Assembly: GCA_022820835.1 (NCBI GenBank) | Contig: JAJEET010000065.1 | Span: 17,564-81,563, forward strand | Direction of reading: 5' to 3' | Source: Candidatus Poribacteria bacterium | GTDB lineage: Bacteria; Poribacteria; WGA-4E; WGA-3G | DNA length: 64,000 nt | Shown here: piece after piece, positions 9,541 through 17,778 of the stretch | How the letters are laid out: every line of letters begins with the position of its first letter | Numbering within the stretch: the stretch's first letter is position 1 | Program-made: the position numbers and the translations under genes | Notes under the pieces: generated by a model | The model's database searches: none | Told to the model about the DNA's origin: nothing | The model's input: the letters and a program-made list of their open reading frames with translations, nothing else

Positions 9541-9566
9541 AAGGCGAGGTCAGGAAACCTCGCCTT
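9541..9566 (-). terminator. Intergenic hairpin between the tandem RND genes
   Basis: Perfect 10-bp stem (AAGGCGAGGT at 9541-9550, ACCTCGCCTT at 9557-9566) with a 6-base loop, just past the stop of the upstream pump gene. No strong T run follows on the minus strand, so it may attenuate or protect mRNA ends more than terminate. Confidence 0.5.
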
Positions 9567-9576
9567 GTGATTCTAC

Positions 9577-12500
9577 TTAATCGTCAGCCGGGACGACTTC
9601 ACCTAACAGGTCTTCATCGGAAACGGTTCGGAAACGTTCTTCTGGATTTCTCAGAACAAGACCTCGTAAGTCTGTTGTAATCGCGTAAAGCGCAGGCATT
9701 ACGAACAGTGTCATCGTGGTCGCGAACGCGAGTCCGAAAATGATGGTGTATGCCATCGGCATCCATATAGGTGATTTACCTCCGAGTCCAATTGCCATCG
9801 GAATGAGTCCGAAGATCGTCGTTAATGAGGTGAGAATAATCGGACGGAGTCGGATGCTCCCGCCTTTCAGGATGGCGTACCACTTGTTGTAGCCGCGTTC
9901 TCGGTATTTGTTGATGAAGTCAATAAGCACAATCGAATCGTTGACAACAATCCCAGAGAGCGCAACGATACCAAACATCGCAACCATGCTCAGTGTGGCA
10001 TTGGAAAGCAGTAATCCAAACATGGCACCTATCATACCGAACGGCACCGCAAACATAATGACGATCGGTTGTATAAAGGATTTGAATTGCGCACCTAATA
10101 CCACATAGATCAGCAATAACCCGACAACAAACAACTTCCGCAAATCCGAAAAAGATTCTACAATTTCATCGAAAACGCCTCGAAAGTCGAGTTGGTATCC
10201 TGGGTACAAGGCTTCCACATTGGCAAAGGCACTCATTAACGCCTGATTCACTTCAAATGGCGTTGTTTTCTGCCTATCGACGGAGGCATAAACCGTAATT
10301 GCGCGTTCTCCATCAAATCGACGGATATCAGAGTACCCTTTCTCTTCGGTGATGTCTGTGACATCCTTGAGTGGAACAATCGCACCAGTAGGGGTTGCGA
10401 TCAATAAGTTATTGAGTTCTGCGATATTTTGGAGGGTATCTTTCTCGTATTTGACGACGACATCAATCGCCTCGTCTGCTTCACGATAGGTTGTGGCTTT
10501 GGCACCCTCAATCGCTGTCCGAACGGTTTGGGCGATTTGGAACGTCGTTAACCCGTATTGATGTGCCTTCTCCGGCTTCAAGTGGATGCGTAACTCCGAT
10601 TTCCCTATTCGGAAGTCATCTCGAATATCATAAACACCGTCCAACTGTGCTAATTCAGTCTTAAGGACATCGGTGAGTTCAGTCAGTTTATCAAACTGAT
10701 CGCCTTTTACCTTAACCTCCACATCTTCACCTTGCGGGGGCCCCCCTGCTTGTGTGATATAATTGAGTTCCTCAACGCCACTGACCGTTAAGGTTTTCTT
10801 CCGCATGTCTACGATGATTTCATCAACGCCTCGGGTCCGTTCCTGTTTAGGTGTGAGTTCAATGATAACCTCGCCGAAGTTTGAGCCGTAGGTAACCCCC
10901 TCCGTCAGTCCTGAGGTAGGTGTATGGATGCCGATGTTGCTGACAATTGCGGCGACTTCACTGGATGGCAATGTTTTGGCAGCTGCTTCAATCTGTGCCA
11001 TAACTGCAGTTGTCTCTTGGAGCCCATAGGAAGGTGGCATCTCAGCTTTGACGTAGAACTGTGGAAAATCTTCGCCCGGGAAGAGTTCTTTGTCAAGTAC
11101 CACAAAAGCACCGACACACGCAATCAAACCGATGAAGAGGACACTGCCGACAAACGCATAACGGTGCCGGATCGTTACTTTCAGGATTTTAACATATCGG
11201 CTTCGGATGAGGTCGAAAAACGTGATGAACCAACTGAAAAAGCCGGTGATGAGCACAATTAGGCTAAAGGTACTTCGGGATCGGGTTCGCAGATTATCAA
11301 GCCGACTGCGTCCTGTTCGCGGGACTCTGGGTTTTCCCCACTCGGAAACGTGTGCGGGTAAAATGACGAAGACCTCAAAAAGAGATGCTATCAACACCAG
11401 AATCGCCATGATCGGCACAACCCGCATGAACTGACCGGCAGTTCCAGACATGAACATCAGGGGACCAAACGCACAGATTGTTGTTATACTTGCGGCGACC
11501 ACAGGCCATCCGACCTCTTGCGCGCCGCGAATGGCAGCAACTTTCGGCGGTTCCCCTCTCTCAATGTGTCGATAGATGTTCTCTATGACGACAATCGCAT
11601 CGTCAACAACAATTCCGACGACTAAAATAAGCCCAAACAGGGAGACACCACTCAGGGAATAACCTGCGAGAGACATAAACCAGAAGGTCGCCATGAACGC
11701 AACCGGTATGCCAAGTGCCGCGAACAAAGCATTCCGCCACCCGATAAAAACAAGCAGCATCAGTACAACAAGCACCAGCCCAAATATCGCGTTCGTTTCC
11801 AAGATGCCTAACCGTTCTTTTAAGATGACGGAGTAGTCGTTCACGGCTGTCAATTCAGCACCTTCAGGGAGATCGCTTTTCCGTTTCTCAACCAATTCTC
11901 GAAGCTGAGCAACTAATGCGATCGTATTCCCTTCCGACTTTTTTTGTATACTCAGGCTAATGGAAGGTTTCCCACTGATTCGTGATAGCGTTCGTGCCTC
12001 TTCATAAGTATCTGAAACAGTTGCCACATCGCGGAGGCGAAGTGGTGTGCCTGTCGGTTGAACGGCGATAATGGTTTCGCCGATAATATCTGGGTTAGCG
12101 AATTCGCCCATCGTCCGGACCATGAACTCCGTGTTCCCAAGTTCCATAGTGCCAGCAGGAAGATTCAAGTTACTTGTACCGAGTGCTGTAATAACAGCAG
12201 CAATCGGGATCTGATACGCTTTCAACCGATCAGGGTTTACTTCAACCCATATCTCTCTTTCACGAAGCCCTGCTATCCGAACGGACGCAATGTTTTTGAT
12301 GTCTAAAATTTCGTCCTTTAAATTCTCAGCGATGTCACGCATCTGGGATTCCGAAATGTCGCCGCCAACAACAACCGTCAACATCGGAAAACCAGAGGAG
12401 ACATCGAGTTCTATGACTTGCGGATCCTCTAAAATTTCTTCGGGGAGCTCATTCACCTGTTCTACAGCAGTCCGCAAGTTTTCAAGTTCCTTATCGAATT

Positions 12501-12807
12501 CTCGGTCACTCATCTCTTCAAAATCGACAGTGATGACAGATCTACCTTCTGAAGAGTTGGAAAGCATCAAATTGATTTTGTTGACGTTCTCTTCAATAGC
12601 ATCTTCAATTGGCGCGGAAACGAGTTTTTCAACCTCTTCCGGTGAGGCACCCGGATACAGCGTCGTTACAGTAGCAGTCTGCAACGCGATCTCTGGTGTG
12701 AGTTCCCGTGGTAGGTTTATCCAAGCATACACCCCGAAAGCAATAATAATAATCATTAGCAGGTTCGCTAAAACAGGGTTGTTTACGGACATTTTAGGAA
12801 TAGACAT
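9577..12807 (-). CDS. RND efflux pump, inner-membrane transporter (first copy)
   Basis: 1076 residues, HAE1/AcrB-type RND permease with two repeated halves of six membrane segments each, periplasmic docking and pore domains, and the Asp-Asp proton-relay motif in VVDDAIVVIENIYRH. The ATG at 12807 has an AGGAG site 12 bases upstream. The N-terminus MSIPKMSVNNPVLAN is the same as in the downstream paralogue apart from single substitutions. It belongs to a four-gene minus-strand operon with an adaptor and a TolC-like outer-membrane channel. Substrates cannot be predicted from sequence. Confidence 0.94.
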   Translation of the reverse strand: MSIPKMSVNNPVLANLLMIIIIAFGVYAWINLPRELTPEIALQTATVTTLYPGASPEEVEKLVSAPIEDAIEENVNKINLMLSNSSEGRSVITVDFEEMSDREFDKELENLRTAVEQVNELPEEILEDPQVIELDVSSGFPMLTVVVGGDISESQMRDIAENLKDEILDIKNIASVRIAGLREREIWVEVNPDRLKAYQIPIAAVITALGTSNLNLPAGTMELGNTEFMVRTMGEFANPDIIGETIIAVQPTGTPLRLRDVATVSDTYEEARTLSRISGKPSISLSIQKKSEGNTIALVAQLRELVEKRKSDLPEGAELTAVNDYSVILKERLGILETNAIFGLVLVVLMLLVFIGWRNALFAALGIPVAFMATFWFMSLAGYSLSGVSLFGLILVVGIVVDDAIVVIENIYRHIERGEPPKVAAIRGAQEVGWPVVAASITTICAFGPLMFMSGTAGQFMRVVPIMAILVLIASLFEVFVILPAHVSEWGKPRVPRTGRSRLDNLRTRSRSTFSLIVLITGFFSWFITFFDLIRSRYVKILKVTIRHRYAFVGSVLFIGLIACVGAFVVLDKELFPGEDFPQFYVKAEMPPSYGLQETTAVMAQIEAAAKTLPSSEVAAIVSNIGIHTPTSGLTEGVTYGSNFGEVIIELTPKQERTRGVDEIIVDMRKKTLTVSGVEELNYITQAGGPPQGEDVEVKVKGDQFDKLTELTDVLKTELAQLDGVYDIRDDFRIGKSELRIHLKPEKAHQYGLTTFQIAQTVRTAIEGAKATTYREADEAIDVVVKYEKDTLQNIAELNNLLIATPTGAIVPLKDVTDITEEKGYSDIRRFDGERAITVYASVDRQKTTPFEVNQALMSAFANVEALYPGYQLDFRGVFDEIVESFSDLRKLFVVGLLLIYVVLGAQFKSFIQPIVIMFAVPFGMIGAMFGLLLSNATLSMVAMFGIVALSGIVVNDSIVLIDFINKYRERGYNKWYAILKGGSIRLRPIILTSLTTIFGLIPMAIGLGGKSPIWMPMAYTIIFGLAFATTMTLFVMPALYAITTDLRGLVLRNPEERFRTVSDEDLLGEVVPADD

Positions 12808-12994
12808 GGTGGTAGCATTTCTCCTGATTCTTTGCGTTGTCTGTAGACAGATATCTTTTGTGAAAACGGTTGTAGAGCTGTGTTTGCACCACCGAATTGT
12901 GTCCGGTAGTATCTACACGCTCTGGTGAGGTTAGGCAACCACATAGGCAATCGCAATCGCTCAGCGTTGTTAGCGCAAGACGAATATAAAATAT

Positions 12995-14608
12995 CTATGG
13001 ATTGACAACTCTAACACTCTCTCCATCTTTTAAAGAATGCTGCCCGGCTGTAACGACGGCTTCGCCTTCGGTAATTCCGCTGAGTATCTCCACTTCCGCA
13101 CCGCGCAAAAGCCCGATTTCTACTGGACGGCGCTGACTCACACTCTCCTCATCAATAACGAAAACATTTTGTGTCTTTGCATCAGCATCACCGATGAGTG
13201 AAGTGCGAGAGATGATAATCGCATCCGTGTGAACCTTAACTGGAACGGTGACATTGGCAAACATGCCCGGTTTAATAGTGCCGTCGGGGTTGTCAATACG
13301 GACTTCCACTCTCGCAGTCCGACGCATCACTTCCAGAGTCGGACTGATGAAAGCAACGCTACCCGACATCAGCGCATCTATCCCATCAATCTCTATGGTC
13401 GCCTGTTGGTTGACTGCCAAGTCCCTCAACTGCGCCTCAATGACATCAACAGAAGCTTTCACTGTATCAATATTGACGATCTCAAAAAGCGGTGCTGTCG
13501 GTACTGCCATCCCACCTAAATCTAAGTAGCTTTTGGAGACGATGCCTGAAATTGGTGCGTGGATCGTCGCATCCTTTAAGCGTTTCTGTGCAAGTTTGAG
13601 CGAAACTTCTGCCTGTGTGCGTGCCGTTTTCGCTGACGTGATTTCCGCTTGCCAACTTTTCGCATCTTCGAGTGCCTCCGCGGAGATCAGACCCGCACGT
13701 GCGGTTTCGACCTGCGAACGCGCAAGATCAATGTCTTTCTGCCAGGTCTTCGTAGCCGCTTGCGTCTCTGCCAACCTTAACGAGGCTTCCGCTTGCTGCA
13801 CCTGTGCTTCCATTGCCTGAATATCTTCGGGGCGTGCACCGTTATCAATCAGTAGAAGTTGTTCGGAAGCAATCTTATGCTGTGCCACAGAGATGTCCAA
13901 CTGTGTCTTCACACCCTCAAGCGATTGTTGACTGATAGCACCGTTTTCAAAGAGTCGCAACATCCGGGTGTGGTTGCTCTTGGCATTGGCGAGATTGGCA
14001 TCGGCTTGGTTCAAACCGGCTTCTGCCTGCCGCCTGTCTTCATCTCGTGCCCCACTTTTAATCTTCTCAAGGTTCGCAACAAGCGATTCCAACGCGGCTT
14101 GTGCTTGATCAATTTGTGTGACCGTCCGGATTTCGGAAAGATCCACGACCTGCTGAAGTGCGATCTCGGCGGCTCGGACTTGTGCCTTTGCTTGTGTGAC
14201 TTGTGCGTTTACGCGAACTTCAGCGAGTTGTTGGGTTTGTGCGTAAGCGGTCTCGGCTGCTTCAAGGGTTGCCTCAGCTTGCTGGACTGCAAGTTCTAAC
14301 TCTTCACGTTCTACAGTCGCAAGCGGCGCATCTTTTTCGACAGCGTCACCTTCATCAACGTTCAATTCAATGATACGACCTGCGATCTTCGGGAAGACAT
14401 TAACCTGCGATTCGGCTTCAATGGTGCCAGACAATTCGAGTTCGGAACGAATCTCGCCGCGTTTCGCTTTCGCGATCTCGACGGGTTTCAGTACGGCTGC
14501 GGATTCGGTCTGTTCAATTTCGGGTTTCGGCGACTTCAGAAACCGTGGCAGGATAAGAATCGCACCTATCGCTAATATTACGAGGATGACAATCAGGACG
14601 TTCTTCAA
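12995..14608 (-). CDS. HlyD-family periplasmic adaptor of the RND efflux system
   Basis: 537 residues, TTG start with an AGGAG site 7 bases upstream. One N-terminal membrane anchor (4-20), a lipoyl half-motif, a very long alpha-helical hairpin rich in Ala, Gln and Glu (about 110-365), the second lipoyl half (DATIHAPISGIVSKSYL), then beta-barrel and membrane-proximal domains. Typical adaptors are 350-420 residues; the extra length is in the coiled-coil hairpin, which contains three or four imperfect repeats (QAEASLRLAETQA-like). It should link the pumps to the TolC-like channel across the periplasm. Confidence 0.92.
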   Translation of the reverse strand: MKNVLIVILVILAIGAILILPRFLKSPKPEIEQTESAAVLKPVEIAKAKRGEIRSELELSGTIEAESQVNVFPKIAGRIIELNVDEGDAVEKDAPLATVEREELELAVQQAEATLEAAETAYAQTQQLAEVRVNAQVTQAKAQVRAAEIALQQVVDLSEIRTVTQIDQAQAALESLVANLEKIKSGARDEDRRQAEAGLNQADANLANAKSNHTRMLRLFENGAISQQSLEGVKTQLDISVAQHKIASEQLLLIDNGARPEDIQAMEAQVQQAEASLRLAETQAATKTWQKDIDLARSQVETARAGLISAEALEDAKSWQAEITSAKTARTQAEVSLKLAQKRLKDATIHAPISGIVSKSYLDLGGMAVPTAPLFEIVNIDTVKASVDVIEAQLRDLAVNQQATIEIDGIDALMSGSVAFISPTLEVMRRTARVEVRIDNPDGTIKPGMFANVTVPVKVHTDAIIISRTSLIGDADAKTQNVFVIDEESVSQRRPVEIGLLRGAEVEILSGITEGEAVVTAGQHSLKDGESVRVVNP

Positions 14609-14735
14609 TTTATTTCTCCTTTTTCCTATAACTGATATTTTAGGTTAGGACGGACGTATTTTTTATATTTTACATGATAAGCACTAAAGGTGGAGGTATA
14701 AACCCCGCCTGCAACGGGGCCACCTAAGCGTCTGT

Positions 14736-16136
14736 CTATTGTAGCGTTTGCCCGATTGCCTTTTCCAATCTTGCTAAACCGACAATGTAATCGTGGTATG
14801 CCTGAAGCCGATTGACTTCGGCTTGCGACAGGGCAAGCTGCGTGTCGGTCAAGGCAACTGTCGTAATAATCCCATTTTCAAATTGGAGATTCGCAATACG
14901 TACGCTCTCTTGTGCCTGGGCAACCGCCTCGCGCTGGACTTCAATACGTGTTTGCGCACCAATCAGGCTCAGATAGGCATTGCGTATTTCAAACTCAACT
15001 CCCGTTTTCACTTGTGCGCCCCCGAGTTGAACCTGTTTCAAAACGGACTCAGACTGTTGAACAGCTGCCCCCGTCGCAAACCCATCAAAAATAGGGATAT
15101 TGATTTGGAAACCGAGACTCCAAATCCGGTTCATCTGCGTGAGTCTTTCATTTTGTGAGATTTGATAGTTTGTGAAGAAACCGAGGTCAGGAAGTCGTCG
15201 CGTTCTGGCAACATCAACCTGTTTGCGTGCAGCATGTTCGCTGAATTGCGTGCGGTGCACCTCTGGACGATTTTGAAATGCCTGCTCTATTAATGTATCA
15301 AGATCTAAAGACCAAATCTGCTGTTTTTCTCGGATGTCAAGCGTGCCTTTAACCGATACATCTTCAGCGAGCGGGATATTCAGGACTGTTTTATAGGCAT
15401 CTGTAGCAGTGACCGCAGCGTTCTCAGCGCGGACGAGTTGAGACTTGGCGTTTGCAAGTTGAACCTTCGCACGAAGCACATCAAAATCGGTCGCAGCACC
15501 CGCTTGCAGGGATGTCTCAGCGATGCCGAGTTGCTTTTCGACAAGGGTGACACTTTGCTGCGCCACCCGAACGAACTCTTGTGCGATCAACGCACCATAG
15601 AACGCTTCAGATACATCTAAACGGAGTTGATTGTAAGCGGCAGAAACATCCTGTTGGACCGCCTGATAGTTGAGTTTTGCGGCTTGGTAACCGTAATAGT
15701 AGCGTCCCCAAGCGAAGATCGGTTGTGTGAGATTGAGTGTGCCTTGTACGTTATGATGTGCGCCAAATTCGAGTTCAATCAAGTCTGCTTCGTCATCGGT
15801 GCCGGGCGGCGGCGTTTCGTCCATTTCGCCACCCGGCATCGGAAAACCGAATCCACCATCGGCTTGAATGACAGATTTTTGTATATCTTTAAAGTAGGTG
15901 TAGTTACCGTTTGCTGTAATCCTCGGCAAGAGTCCTGCGCGTGCGGTGCGGACTTGTGCCTCGGCGACTTTTAGGCTTTGCTCAGCAGTTTGCACGGTAA
16001 GATTGCTCTGTTTGGCAATCTCAATGCTCTCCTCTAACGTCAAACGCCGTGTATCTTCTGCTACAGTAGAGAGGTTTATTAGAAATAGTAGAAAGGTTCC
16101 AACACATAAAAAGTGGCGGAACCGCGGTGGGTTCAT
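14736..16136 (-). CDS. TolC-family outer-membrane efflux channel
   Basis: 466 residues with a signal peptide (residues 1-27) and two tandem OEP repeats that form the TolC-type beta/alpha barrel. Repeat hallmarks include LRLDVSEAFYGAL and EIRNAYLSLIGAQ. A Pro/Gly/Asp-rich insert (GGEMDETPPPGTDDEAD) sits in the first extracellular or periplasmic loop. ATG at 16136 with an AGGAGG site. It is the first gene of the efflux operon, and the upstream DNA holds tandem decamers that could be an operator. Confidence 0.92.
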   Translation of the reverse strand: MNPPRFRHFLCVGTFLLFLINLSTVAEDTRRLTLEESIEIAKQSNLTVQTAEQSLKVAEAQVRTARAGLLPRITANGNYTYFKDIQKSVIQADGGFGFPMPGGEMDETPPPGTDDEADLIELEFGAHHNVQGTLNLTQPIFAWGRYYYGYQAAKLNYQAVQQDVSAAYNQLRLDVSEAFYGALIAQEFVRVAQQSVTLVEKQLGIAETSLQAGAATDFDVLRAKVQLANAKSQLVRAENAAVTATDAYKTVLNIPLAEDVSVKGTLDIREKQQIWSLDLDTLIEQAFQNRPEVHRTQFSEHAARKQVDVARTRRLPDLGFFTNYQISQNERLTQMNRIWSLGFQINIPIFDGFATGAAVQQSESVLKQVQLGGAQVKTGVEFEIRNAYLSLIGAQTRIEVQREAVAQAQESVRIANLQFENGIITTVALTDTQLALSQAEVNRLQAYHDYIVGLARLEKAIGQTLQ

Positions 16137-16166
16137 TGTGATTACGTCCTCCTAATGTTGAATAGT

Positions 16167-16186
16167 ATGCAATATCATGCAATATC
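16167..16186. promoter_or_regulatory. Tandem decamer, possible operator of the efflux operon
   Basis: ATGCAATATC occurs twice in direct tandem, 31-50 bases upstream of the tolC-like start, where a promoter should lie. A further inverted repeat, AATGTCTG (16229-16236) and CAGACATT (16251-16258), lies upstream. Both could bind a regulator; no regulator gene is adjacent. Confidence 0.35.
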
Positions 16187-16298
16187 CGTGCCAATATTAA
16201 TTGTTTGAAATAGACGTAATTTGGATGGAATGTCTGCCAAATTGACTTGACAGACATTTTGAATAAAACAGTGTGCTTTCAGCCGTCAATCTGACTGA

Positions 16299-16546
16299 CT
16301 ACGGGGTCTCATTTTTCCGTTTGAGGGTCCCCCACGTTGTGGTATGCCCCCATCCACCGTTTGGATTCGTCACCTGAAGGAAACCGCCTTTGACTTCAAA
16401 CTCCGTAACTTCGTCGCGATAGTCGCGGAATTCCCATCCGTCAACGAGTCTGTTACCGTCAAAGGGGTCGGTCCATACGCCAGCGGACACGACTGCTATC
16501 AAACCAACATTAAGGTTGCACAGATTAGAATCATAACCGTTTTCAT
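16299..16546 (-). pseudogene. Short secreted protein, frameshifted in the signal peptide
   Basis: A GGAGG site 7 bases before the ATG at 16546 starts MKTVMILICATLMLV and then hits TGA. In the next frame the protein continues LIAVVSAGVWTDPFDG and runs to 16299. Adding one base near 16503 would join a normal signal peptide to a small domain (WEFRDYRDEVTEFEVKGG) of the DUF1080/LamG-like kind. The C-terminus contains HTTTWGTLKRK, close to the tail motif of other secreted proteins in this window. The body is too short for a full lectin fold, so it is probably a decayed or truncated family member. Confidence 0.6.
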
Positions 16547-16778
16547 AGCAAATCCTCCATAACATACCCCCACAGCTAACACAGTGGGTTTCTTAAAAGG
16601 TGTCTTCAATTTTGTTACTATTACAACCGGAAACACTAATCTTCAGTTAGTTCGCACAGCATAGGACACAAATTAAGGTTTTGAAACTACAAACGAAGGT
16701 ATAGCGGACTATCCAGTCTAAACGTTGTAGTTTTGCAGCTGAATAGTCCACCGACAGTTTAGGTTATTATGTCATAAA

Positions 16779-17558
16779 TTACCGATCTGCTTTAAGGGTT
16801 GCCCATGTCGTCGTCAATTTGTTTGTCGGTGCGACACTTGCCAACCCGCCGAGTGTGTCCGATAACCCGTGTTCCATGATGGTTTTCAGATCATCTTCGC
16901 CGAGGGCAACGTTGAAAATAGCGGCTTCATCGATGATACCGACGAAGTATGAACCACCACCCCATCTACCGATTTCAACAGGATTATTGGTTCCAGCAAT
17001 ATTTCCGGGACGTGTGCTCGCGCCAGCACGTTCACCGTTAACGTACAAAACAAGTTGTTCGTTGTTCTCGTTGCTGTCGTACGTCGCTGCGTAATGGATC
17101 CATGTGTCCTCATCCGGGACATTTGCAGAGGCTCTCGGTTCCCAGCCACCGATAAAGACAAACGCTGACATCTTATTGCCTTCCTGTGGTGGATCAATAC
17201 GTAGGAGATACTCAGCGTTTTTCGCAATGAGCTGCCGCCAATCTCCGATATCTGTAGCAAAAAACCATGCCATCAAGGTAAATTCTTCACCAGCTTGTAA
17301 TTCCGGCGTTGACTCAATTGAGACCCAATCACCGCCGTCAAAATCAAGTGCTTTGCCGAATTTACCGTCTTCCCATTTAGCACCGTTGATTGTGCCTTCA
17401 TGATCGTGTCCAGAGGAATCTGCCGTTGTGTCGCCCCCACCTTCATCAAACAGCCAAACGCCGACCGCTGTTTCTGGGTCAACTTCAGCCATACCAGTTT
17501 GTGGTAGCATCCAAGCAAATACACAGGCGAATGCTAAAATCAGTATCAACTTTCGCAT
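16779..17558 (-). CDS. Secreted LamG (concanavalin-like) domain protein with KLTTTW tail
   Basis: 259 residues, ATG with a GGAGATAAAG site. Signal peptide 1-24 (ends GMA). Residues about 30-230 are a LamG/concanavalin A-like jelly roll: GVWLFDEGGG, DFDGGDWVSIES and DEAAIFNVALGEDD are typical. The last 14 residues, NKLTTTWATLKADR, match the tail of two other secreted proteins here. Probably a surface or extracellular glycan-binding protein; no catalytic residues are evident. Confidence 0.85.
   Translation of the reverse strand: MRKLILILAFACVFAWMLPQTGMAEVDPETAVGVWLFDEGGGDTTADSSGHDHEGTINGAKWEDGKFGKALDFDGGDWVSIESTPELQAGEEFTLMAWFFATDIGDWRQLIAKNAEYLLRIDPPQEGNKMSAFVFIGGWEPRASANVPDEDTWIHYAATYDSNENNEQLVLYVNGERAGASTRPGNIAGTNNPVEIGRWGGGSYFVGIIDEAAIFNVALGEDDLKTIMEHGLSDTLGGLASVAPTNKLTTTWATLKADR
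16782..16823 (-). other. C-terminal KL-TT-W-LK tail motif (possible sorting signal)
   Basis: Codons for NKLTTTWATLKADR. The Trp is followed by exactly 7 residues before the stop, as in the tails encoded at 60673-60714 and 42605-42646. Confidence 0.5.
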
Positions 17559-17642
17559 CTTTATCTCCTTACTTTACGAACCCCGAGGGTACGTGTCAGA
17601 ATGTTAAGAATTTAACGGTTTCTCAATTCAGCGGACAATTCA

Positions 17643-17671
17643 ATTATAACATTTTATCCGCTATTCTACAA
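17643..17671 (-). promoter_or_regulatory. Possible promoter of the LamG gene
   Basis: On the minus strand: TTGTAG (17671-17666), 17-base spacer, TATAAT (17648-17643), with TGT just before the -10 box. It lies about 85 bases before the ATG. Confidence 0.45.
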
Positions 17672-17778
17672 AGGAAATTACAAAAAACAGAAAATTTCTA
17701 ACTGGACATTGAATCGAAATTGTGGTAATGTAACATAAAATCGTAAATTACGAATTATGCATCCAAAGGAAATAGACT

